The position numbers were made by a program, and so were the translations under genes. The notes below the pieces were generated by a model. The model was not told the origin of the DNA. It did not search any database and saw only the letters and a list, made by a program, of their open reading frames with translations. 10,164 bases of DNA from positions 1-10,164 of the forward strand of contig JAVLBP010000031.1 in the NCBI GenBank assembly GCA_031581145.1, given 5' to 3'. Shown piece after piece: positions 1 to 5,001 of this stretch. The number at the start of each line of letters is the position of its first letter. Within the stretch, counting starts at the first letter, position 1. This DNA comes from UBA8296 sp031581145 (GTDB taxonomy: Bacteria; Bacteroidota; Rhodothermia; Balneolales; Balneolaceae).

Positions 1-377
1 CCCCCTTCCAGTTTCACGGCATGAGCACCTGCCTCCTTCATCAAACGCCCTGCATTTTGGAGCGCTTGGCGAGCCGTCACTTGATACGACATAAACGGCA
101 TGTCTGCCACCACCAACGCCGTTTCTGCAGCTCGAACCACACACTGCGTATGATACACCATATGATCCATCGTCATAGGAATCGTCGTCTCATGACCTGC
201 CATGACATTACTTGCTGAATCACCCACCAAGATCACATCCACCCCTGCCTGATCTACCCATTTGGCTAGCGTAAAATCGTAGGCGGTTAGCATCGCGATG
301 GGGCGTCCCTCCTGCTTCATGAGTTGAAGCGTTTTGGTCGTCACTTTAGCGGGTCGATCGTGGGTGTTTGTACTCAT
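1..377 (-). CDS. panB: 3-methyl-2-oxobutanoate hydroxymethyltransferase PanB, N-terminal part (cut by window edge)
   Basis: PanB transfers a hydroxymethyl group from 5,10-methylenetetrahydrofolate to 2-oxoisovalerate to give ketopantoate, the first committed step of pantothenate and coenzyme A synthesis in the cytoplasm. The visible 125 residues run from an ATG at 377 to the left edge. They show the family signature: KVTTKTLQLMKQEG, then AMLTAYDFTLAKW, then VILVGDSASNVMAGHETT, where the Asp of GDS is a metal/substrate ligand in known PanB structures, and AHAVKLEG at the edge. Only about half of a usual ~270-residue PanB is present, so the C-terminal catalytic Glu is out of view. No Shine-Dalgarno lies before the ATG (ACACGCATT precedes it). 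It lies 107 bases downstream of fabZ in the same direction and may be co-transcribed with it. The GDSASNVMAGHETT wording is, from memory, typical of Bacteroidota-like PanB. The family call is very secure. Confidence 0.96.
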   Translation of the reverse strand, partial: MSTNTHDRPAKVTTKTLQLMKQEGRPIAMLTAYDFTLAKWVDQAGVDVILVGDSASNVMAGHETTIPMTMDHMVYHTQCVVRAAETALVVADMPFMSYQVTARQALQNAGRLMKEAGAHAVKLEG

Positions 378-484
378 AATGCGTGTGGTTGAATGAGAGT
401 CGCGGGCTTGGCGGGTGTGGCTAGCTTAATATTGCGCTGAATGTGGCCAGAATGGTACGTGTCGTAATCATGGCTTGCAACGCG

Positions 485-937
485 TTACTCCTTGTTTACC
501 AGTGCAGCAGAAGCCTCCAACTCACACGTCACGTCGCCATCCACGGTTGCTTTTCCTTTCATTTGAACGAACTGACGTCGGCGACCCGTAAACTCTACCT
601 CAAGAACGAGAACATCCCCTGGGACTACCTGACGACGGAACTTGCAGTTGGTGATGCCAGTAAACACCATGAGATAATCTTGTGGACTCTCTTGCTGACT
701 CATTAACAAAATCCCACCCGCTTGGGCTAGGGCCTCCACTTGAAGCACCCCCGGCATGATGGGAGCTCCAGGGAAATGGCCATTAAAAAACTCCTCGTTG
801 GCCGTTACATTTTTTTGCGCTGTAATGGTTTCTCCAGCAATTTCGTTCACACGGTCAACTAACAAAAAAGGATACCGGTGTGGCAAAAGCTTTTTAATGT
901 CTTCGATGTGCATCATGGCGTTATCTGAATCACTCAT
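485..937 (-). CDS. fabZ: 3-hydroxyacyl-[acyl-carrier-protein] dehydratase FabZ
   Basis: FabZ removes water from (3R)-hydroxyacyl-ACP to give trans-2-enoyl-ACP in each round of type II fatty-acid elongation. The single hot-dog domain fills the protein. LPHRYPFLLVDRV near residues 18-30 is the usual N-terminal motif, and NGHFPG followed by PGVLQVEALAQ holds the catalytic His (about residue 54) and Glu (about 68). With the ATG at 937 the length is 150 residues, normal for a stand-alone FabZ and not fused to LpxC as in many Bacteroidota. A longer reading from a GTG at 946 adds three residues (M-I-Q). I prefer the ATG because it begins MSDSDN and the GTG lies inside a 13-bp duplication. A further ATG at 950 is out of frame. 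No Shine-Dalgarno is present. It lies between ubiE and panB on the same strand. Confidence 0.96.
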   Translation of the reverse strand: MSDSDNAMMHIEDIKKLLPHRYPFLLVDRVNEIAGETITAQKNVTANEEFFNGHFPGAPIMPGVLQVEALAQAGGILLMSQQESPQDYLMVFTGITNCKFRRQVVPGDVLVLEVEFTGRRRQFVQMKGKATVDGDVTCELEASAALVNKE

Positions 938-957
938 TTGAATCACTCATTTGAATC
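925..957 (-). repeat. 13-bp tandem duplication covering the fabZ start codon
   Basis: On the minus strand ATGAGTGATTCAA (950-938) is followed directly by ATGAGTGATTCAG (937-925). A partial copy, GATTCAA, lies just upstream (957-951). The downstream ATG is the likely fabZ start. Because 13 is not a multiple of three, the upstream ATG opens another frame that reads M-S-D-S-N-E and stops at a TGA (932-930) just inside fabZ. Confidence 0.9.
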
Positions 958-1025
958 GTTTTTGGTCTTGTTTGGCAGCCGTGGGTTCATTGCCGTTAGT
1001 CGCAGTGGGAAATGTGATTCCGCAT

Positions 1026-1715
1026 TCAAGCTACAATTCCAATGTAAACATAGGCAATTCCGCCCGATAGTTTCACAGCTCGGGTCGAGGAAAACGCCTT
1101 GGACTGAGTCATTAATGCCAAAAAATCGTCCCCAGCCGGAAATGCAGCGCTCGTTTCTGGAAGGTACACATACGCTTCGCGATTGCCACTGAGCCATCCA
1201 CCAATGGTCGGCATCACGGTGTAACTATAAAACCGATACAGCGCACCAAATAGCCCCTTGGGTTGGCCAAATTCGAGGACCATCACACGTCCACCAGGCT
1301 TGCACACACGCGCCATCTCTTGAAGACCAAGGACAGGATCATCCACATTGCGGATTCCGAAGGCAATGGTTGCAATGTCGTACTGGTTCGAATCGTAGGG
1401 TAAGGCAAGCGTGTCGGCGACTTCATAGGCGATATCTAAGCTAGCTTTGCGTGCTTTGGCGGGTGCATACGAAATCATTTCGGGGGAAAAGTCGGTTCCC
1501 AACACTTTGCCTTGCGGCCCCACCGCCTTTTTGTAGAGCATGGCAAGGTCCCCTGTACCTGTGGCACAATCCAGCACCCATTCACCAGGTTTGGCCTCGG
1601 ACTCTTTAACCGCCCTTTTTCGCCACATTTGATCAATGCCGAGAGATAAAATCCGATTAATCCGATCATAGGATTCGGCAATCGAGCCAAACATGGAACG
1701 CACTTTTTCACTCAC
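1026..1715 (-). CDS. ubiE: Demethylmenaquinone/ubiquinone biosynthesis C-methyltransferase UbiE/MenG
   Basis: This is a SAM-dependent class I methyltransferase that C-methylates the quinone ring. MenG turns demethylmenaquinone into menaquinone and UbiE also acts in ubiquinone synthesis. The protein has 229 residues, normal for the family. It starts with VRSMFGSIAESYDRINRILS, the typical N-terminal motif. The SAM-binding motif I is VLDCATGTGDLA (residues 47-58), GTDFSPEM follows (73-80), FGIRNV lies at 119-124, and a C-terminal YLPETSAAFP and GGIAYVYIG complete the pattern. The start is a GTG at 1713-1715 that overlaps the upstream gene's TGA (GTGA). It is the only start in the window with a fair Shine-Dalgarno, GAGG seven bases upstream inside that gene. 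Menaquinone is the more likely product if the organism is an FCB bacterium, but the substrate cannot be read from sequence. Confidence 0.95.
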   Translation of the reverse strand: MSEKVRSMFGSIAESYDRINRILSLGIDQMWRKRAVKESEAKPGEWVLDCATGTGDLAMLYKKAVGPQGKVLGTDFSPEMISYAPAKARKASLDIAYEVADTLALPYDSNQYDIATIAFGIRNVDDPVLGLQEMARVCKPGGRVMVLEFGQPKGLFGALYRFYSYTVMPTIGGWLSGNREAYVYLPETSAAFPAGDDFLALMTQSKAFSSTRAVKLSGGIAYVYIGIVA

Positions 1716-2527
1716 CGGCGCGCCTCGCTACTGCCTCCATCCTCAGGGGGAATGGCGTGAGCATGTTCGTTCAAAAAAACGACCTCAAAATGGCCAAAGG
1801 CGTCACTGTAAATCTGCGATGGAATTCCTTCTGGTGCCTCGCCAGGCTGTATCTCGCCATGTCTTGCCTCACTGGGCTGTATTTCGCCATGCCATGCCTC
1901 GTTAGGCTGTGTAAAATCATTCTTTTCGGCGCCATCTTGACCCTCATCAACGCGTTCTGGTGCCCATTTTAGGTAATTAATGCACGCATTATGGTGGGCA
2001 AACAAGCTCATCCCTTCATACCCAAGCCCCATCCACTGAGACATTAAGATGCGGATGAGCCGACCGTGAAGGACAAATGCGAGCGATTCATCGGGGTCTG
2101 CACCCGCCAATAGCTCTTGAAACTTGGTGTTGGCCCGCTCAAATACCTCGATTGCGGATTCTCCACCAGTTGTACGGGCCTGCCCGTTCCCCTTGGACCA
2201 CTCCTGGATCAACCATTGTAATTCCACTTGGTCGTCATTGTAATCCAGTCCTTCAAGTCGACCAAAATCCATCTCGTCAAGCTCTTTGTGAGGGGAGTTG
2301 TCCAGACCTTTGACCTCTCCAATAATGTTAGCGGTTTGAATGGCACGATCCATGCCGCTGGAGTAAAGTCGCTCTATGGGTTTCTCTCGCAGGACCTCTG
2401 CGACCTGGGAGGCTTGCCAACGGCCCGTCTCGTTGAGCGGTGCATTAATCCCCCGACCTTGGATCTTTCGATTGAGATTGTAATCGGTTTGACCATGGCG
2501 AAGGATGTAAAGATGTCGTTGGGCCAC
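1712..2527 (-). CDS. Histidine phosphatase (phosphoglycerate mutase-like) family protein with a repeat insertion
   Basis: This is a member of the RHG histidine-phosphatase superfamily. LYILRHGQTDYN (residues 7-18) carries the phospho-accepting His11 after Arg10. SSGMDRAIQTANII (57-70) carries the conserved Arg, and VLHGRLIRIL (152-161) carries the second catalytic His154. The acidic stretch around residues 83-93 fits the proton donor region. Substrate cannot be told: cofactor-dependent phosphoglycerate mutase, alpha-ribazole phosphatase and broad phosphatases all share these motifs. At 271 residues it is longer than a usual ~200-residue member. The extra length is an insertion at about 190-245, holding a 10-residue tandem repeat, before a last strand FEVVFLNEHAHA. 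The start is GTG, forced by the RHG motif sitting at residue 10 and an in-frame stop upstream; no Shine-Dalgarno is visible. It overlaps ubiE by 4 bases, so translation is probably coupled. Confidence 0.9.
   Translation of the reverse strand: MAQRHLYILRHGQTDYNLNRKIQGRGINAPLNETGRWQASQVAEVLREKPIERLYSSGMDRAIQTANIIGEVKGLDNSPHKELDEMDFGRLEGLDYNDDQVELQWLIQEWSKGNGQARTTGGESAIEVFERANTKFQELLAGADPDESLAFVLHGRLIRILMSQWMGLGYEGMSLFAHHNACINYLKWAPERVDEGQDGAEKNDFTQPNEAWHGEIQPSEARHGEIQPGEAPEGIPSQIYSDAFGHFEVVFLNEHAHAIPPEDGGSSEARR
1826..1909 (-). repeat. 30-bp in-frame tandem repeat in the histidine phosphatase gene
   Basis: Two full 30-base units (1909-1880 and 1879-1850) match at 24 of 30 positions. A third partial unit (1849-1826) matches over its first half. 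They encode QPNEAWHGEI, QPSEARHGEI and QPGEAPEG (residues 207-234). Several of the differences are synonymous or conservative, suggesting an old duplication kept in frame. It lies in an insertion of the phosphatase domain, most likely an exposed loop. Confidence 0.93.
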
Positions 2528-2624
2528 GTGGCAGGAGTTTGTTGGATTCAGTTAGGTGGTTGAATGCTGGTTTTGAGTATCAATCATACACTCAAGTATA
2601 TTTGGTGCGAAAAGATACCAAATT
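2528..2624. other. comF-phosphatase gap with two weak inverted repeats
   Basis: Two small palindromes lie in this 97-base gap: TTTGGT...ACCAAA (2601-2622, six pairs, ten-base loop) starting two bases after the comF stop, and TTGAGT...ACTCAA (2573-2595). Both are AT-rich and neither is followed by a T run in the direction of comF transcription, so they are poor candidates for an intrinsic terminator. They may only be RNA 3'-end structure. Confidence 0.3.
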
Positions 2625-3461
2625 TTATATCCCATCTTCGGCGTTTGCCACCACCCACGCGTGCAACGCAATATCATGGCCTTTGGCAAGGCTATCACTA
2701 CGACCTATCCATTCATGCAACACGCTCGAGCATTCAAACAAGGTTGCCCCCGAGGTGAAGACATCATCGACTAGAATCCACACGGGTCTATGGGCCGCGA
2801 GTGTGTTTAGTCGCTCGACCATGTCCGCATGTTGTCTCACCGCTATGGCACCTCGAATATTACGTGCACGTTTCTCTTCTGAATGCCTCGTTTGTGTCTG
2901 TGTCGCACGGGTTCGCACAAACACCCCACGCGGCAGGATCCCCATGTCAGGGAATACCGCCTGAATCCCCTGGGCAATGGTTTCACTTTGATTGTAGCCA
3001 CGTCCCAAGCGCCGTTTCCAATGAATAGGCACTGGAATTAAGAGGCAGTCATTCGGATCAACATCGGTGGGATCAACATTGCTGTCTTCCAGCCACGAGG
3101 CCAACCTATGAATCGCCAGCATGCGGCCAAGTTGCTCACCCACATCGGGCCGAATCTGATATTTCAAGGCATGAAGCATCTCTTGAAGAGGGCCATCACG
3201 CACAAAAGGAAAGCCTGCGTGTACGCCTTGTAATCCGTCTGGGAGCACTCGATCCATCGGGCCTGCAAGATCAAACCCCTTGGACTCACACAGGGGGCAA
3301 AGCATCCCTTGAGATCCACCCATGCTCGCTGACTCGGTGCGAAGCCGACCACACATGGCGCACATTTGTGGAAAAATCCACTGCCGTCCTCCCTCGATAA
3401 TGATGGAGCTGGTCTTGCGAATGGTCGTTACACATTGATTCATGAGTTGCTTGCGTTGCAT
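2625..3461 (-). CDS. comF: ComF family phosphoribosyltransferase-like protein
   Basis: ComF-family proteins take part in DNA uptake during natural transformation (known from Bacillus ComFC, Haemophilus Com101 and E. coli GntX relatives), probably at the cytoplasmic handling of single-stranded DNA. The 278-residue protein has the family layout. A four-cysteine zinc-binding unit comes first (C34-x2-C37 and C55-x2-C58), then LHALKYQIRPDVGEQLGRML (residues 97-116), then LIPVPIHWKRRLGRGYNQSE (141-160), a TQTQTRHSEEKRARNIRGA stretch, and the PRPP-binding-type loop ILVDDVFTSGAT (229-240). The ~20-residue N-terminal extension is longer than usual. Residues 126-138 hold a small duplicated motif, NVDPT/DVDPN. 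The ATG at 3461 has no Shine-Dalgarno and lies four bases from a 15-bp repeat array. It is the first gene of the minus-strand block. Presence of comF alone does not show that the organism is competent. Confidence 0.93.
   Translation of the reverse strand: MQRKQLMNQCVTTIRKTSSIIIEGGRQWIFPQMCAMCGRLRTESASMGGSQGMLCPLCESKGFDLAGPMDRVLPDGLQGVHAGFPFVRDGPLQEMLHALKYQIRPDVGEQLGRMLAIHRLASWLEDSNVDPTDVDPNDCLLIPVPIHWKRRLGRGYNQSETIAQGIQAVFPDMGILPRGVFVRTRATQTQTRHSEEKRARNIRGAIAVRQHADMVERLNTLAAHRPVWILVDDVFTSGATLFECSSVLHEWIGRSDSLAKGHDIALHAWVVANAEDGI
3051..3080 (-). repeat. 15-bp in-frame tandem duplication in comF
   Basis: GGATCAACAT occurs at 3055-3064 and again at 3070-3079, a period of 15 bases, with 12 of 15 positions matching across the whole unit. 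It encodes NVDPT followed by DVDPN (residues 128-137), between LASWLEDS and the LIPVPIHW motif, so probably a loop. Confidence 0.8.
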
Positions 3462-3624
3462 AGGTGTTTGGGTAGTATTTGTTTGGCTAGTATTTGTTTG
3501 GTTAAGGTTTGGTCTGGCTAAGATTCAGAGGTTCCTATGATGTGTCACTCCTATTCAGAACCACCCAAAACCAAAAGCTTACATGGTTTCACACTAGAGG
3601 AATAAATCGGTACTTTATAGCGTT
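3462..3624. promoter_or_regulatory. Divergent intergenic region between comF and rodZ
   Basis: This 163-base region must hold the start signals of both divergent genes. The comF side is filled by a 15-bp repeat array. On the rodZ side a weak sigma70-like pair can be drawn: CTTACA (3578-3583), 17 bases, AATAAA (3601-3606), each matching four of six consensus bases. That would give a very short leader before the ATG at 3625. I cannot find a clean promoter of any class. GAGG at 3597-3600 is too far (24 bases) from the rodZ start to act as a Shine-Dalgarno. Confidence 0.4.
3466..3525. repeat. 15-bp tandem repeat array upstream of comF
   Basis: Four consecutive 15-base units on the plus strand: GTTTGGGTAGTATTT (3466-3480), GTTTGGCTAGTATTT (3481-3495), GTTTGGTTAAGGTTT (3496-3510) and a diverged GGTCTGGCTAAGATT (3511-3525). 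The first two differ at one base. The array ends four bases from the comF start codon, so it overlaps the comF 5' leader and perhaps its promoter. The regular spacing could be a set of protein-binding sites or a simple slippage product. Confidence 0.9.
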
Positions 3625-4932
3625 ATGCGAGAGATTTCACGTGATTTAACCTTGCTTCGGAAACACCTCAAATTGGATGTGCAAGACATTCATGAGGCGA
3701 CCCGTTTTCCGATGGACCGGATTGAGGCTTTTGAGAGTGGTACGCTCTTTGAAGATTCGGATTTCGAGTCTAACATCACGTACATTCGCTCATTTGTGCG
3801 CTCGTATGGCAAAGCAATCAATCTCCCAGATGATGTATTAATTGATTGTTTGGATCTTGTCGAGCTGGGGAGTTATAATCGTCAACTCATCGATTATTTT
3901 GAGGCGAGTCAGAAGAAGAAGGGCAAAAAGTCGCCTGTAAAAGAACAAGTCATACTTGATGACACGGTCGATCCGAGTGAATCTACGTCTAATAAATCTA
4001 TCTCCAATACATCTACTGCCAATAAATCTACATCAGGTAAACCGTCGAAGGGTGAATTGACGGATAATGATGAGAGCGTCAGTCGTGGCAAAGGTGCCCT
4101 CGAGGATTCAAGTGGTGATAACACCCCTGCCAATTCCACTAGCGCCTCCAACGCCTCTTCACCCCAGCCTGTGTCGACGCCGAGCTTCAAAAAGCCGCCT
4201 GTGGATGGTGTAGACTGGGCGTCTAAACCCATCAGAGGGCAAACTCGGACACCCATTCCTCCACATGTATGGGTACTTGGAGCTGTAAGTACACTTCTCA
4301 TTATGGCTATCATTACTCTGGTGTGGTGGTTCAGTCAACAAGACACCAATTCAGGTGATTCAGCCCCAGATAACGCCCCTACGTCAGAACCTACAGAGTT
4401 CAATCAGGGGACTGCGAGTGATACAAATGCAACCGATGCAATTCCATCCTCCTTCAGCAACAACTCCCAAAATGGCTCCGGTCCCTCCAATCCAGGCACT
4501 GAGCTTGCACCAAGCACCACAGAATCACCACAACCCAATGCAGGCCCCCTCGCCTACCTGGGCGCTTCCCCGCTGAACGCCACCTACAGCGTATTGGTCT
4601 ATGCAGCCAATGGACGTCTTGAGCCGATTCGTGTGTGGAGCGATCAAAAACCCGAGATTGATCCCTACTGGATTGAACAAGGCCACGCCATGCGCTTCGA
4701 AATGGATCAGGAAATACGCCTGAGCGGTCAGTTTAGCAATCTTCGGCTGATCGTAAACGGCCGCGACCTGGGCCCTATCTCCCCCAATAGTGCCCAAAAT
4801 GGGATTCCAACGTTCACATTAAACCTCTCCACACCACAAATGGCGTCGGTGCCTCGCGAGCCTCAACCTTTGAATTTGGAACAAGACCTCCAGATACCTA
4901 CCGAATTTGTGGATAGGCCTACGTTTGAGTAA
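3625..4932 (+). CDS. rodZ: RodZ-like membrane protein: N-terminal HTH, one transmembrane helix, C-terminal DUF4115-like domain
   Basis: RodZ links the actin-like MreB cytoskeleton to the wall-elongation machinery in known bacteria. The 435 residues show the family order. An N-terminal helix-turn-helix of the Xre/HTH_25 type comes first (about 4-80, with LTLLRKHLKLDVQDIHEATR and YIRSFVRSYGKAINL), then a long cytoplasmic Ser/Asn/Thr-rich linker (about 95-212). One transmembrane helix follows (HVWVLGAVSTLLIMAIITLV, 214-233), then a Pro/Ser/Asn-rich periplasmic linker (238-308). A periplasmic beta domain ends the protein (about 312-402), resembling DUF4115 in YSVLVYAANG, PYWIEQGHAMRFEM and LRLIVNGRDLGPIS. 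The HTH probably binds MreB rather than DNA, by analogy. The ATG at 3625 is the only possible start after an in-frame TAG at 3595, and it lacks a Shine-Dalgarno. ligA follows 69 bases on. Confidence 0.85.
   Translation: MREISRDLTLLRKHLKLDVQDIHEATRFPMDRIEAFESGTLFEDSDFESNITYIRSFVRSYGKAINLPDDVLIDCLDLVELGSYNRQLIDYFEASQKKKGKKSPVKEQVILDDTVDPSESTSNKSISNTSTANKSTSGKPSKGELTDNDESVSRGKGALEDSSGDNTPANSTSASNASSPQPVSTPSFKKPPVDGVDWASKPIRGQTRTPIPPHVWVLGAVSTLLIMAIITLVWWFSQQDTNSGDSAPDNAPTSEPTEFNQGTASDTNATDAIPSSFSNNSQNGSGPSNPGTELAPSTTESPQPNAGPLAYLGASPLNATYSVLVYAANGRLEPIRVWSDQKPEIDPYWIEQGHAMRFEMDQEIRLSGQFSNLRLIVNGRDLGPISPNSAQNGIPTFTLNLSTPQMASVPREPQPLNLEQDLQIPTEFVDRPTFE
3988..4047 (+). repeat. 15-bp in-frame repeat in the rodZ linker
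   Basis: Consecutive 15-base units at 3988-4002, 4003-4017 and 4018-4032, with a degenerate fourth, encode SNKSI, SNTST, ANKST and SGKPS (residues 122-141). The core AATAAATCTA appears twice exactly (3991-4000 and 4021-4030). It lies in the cytoplasmic linker between the HTH and the membrane helix. Confidence 0.8.
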
Positions 4933-5001
4933 CCCATTTCGTTTGATTAAACCAATTGATTTGAATAACCCAAATGCATCCCGCTTTGCCCCTTTCTGCC
5001 C
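4933..5001. other. rodZ-ligA gap, no clear signal
   Basis: This 69-base gap is AT-rich in its first half (GTTTGATTAAACCAATTGAT) and pyrimidine-rich just before ligA (CTTTGCCCCTTTCTGCCC). I see no hairpin with a T run and no convincing promoter. Read-through from rodZ into ligA is plausible. Confidence 0.35.

Noticed and set aside
402..452. Small minus-strand ORF of 16 codons (starting M-I-T-T-R-T) between fabZ and panB
   Set aside because: It ends at a TAG before panB, has no ribosome-binding site and no recognisable sequence; an ORF this short is expected by chance.
943..1197. Minus-strand ORF of 84 codons overlapping the end of ubiE and running to fabZ
   Set aside because: It is out of frame with ubiE, which is intact and complete to its stop at 1026; no domain seen. 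I considered a frameshifted longer ubiE C-terminus but the normal family length argues against it.
2573..2622. Possible intrinsic terminators after comF
   Set aside because: Stems are only six pairs, AT-rich, and not followed by a T run in the right direction; kept only as a low-confidence structure.
3466..3525. CRISPR array
   Set aside because: The units are 15 bp, directly adjacent with no spacers, so this is a tandem repeat.
3909..4313. Minus-strand ORF of 134 codons inside rodZ
   Set aside because: It lies antisense to the low-complexity rodZ linker, whose Ser/Asn-rich codons leave few stops on the other strand; no family resemblance.
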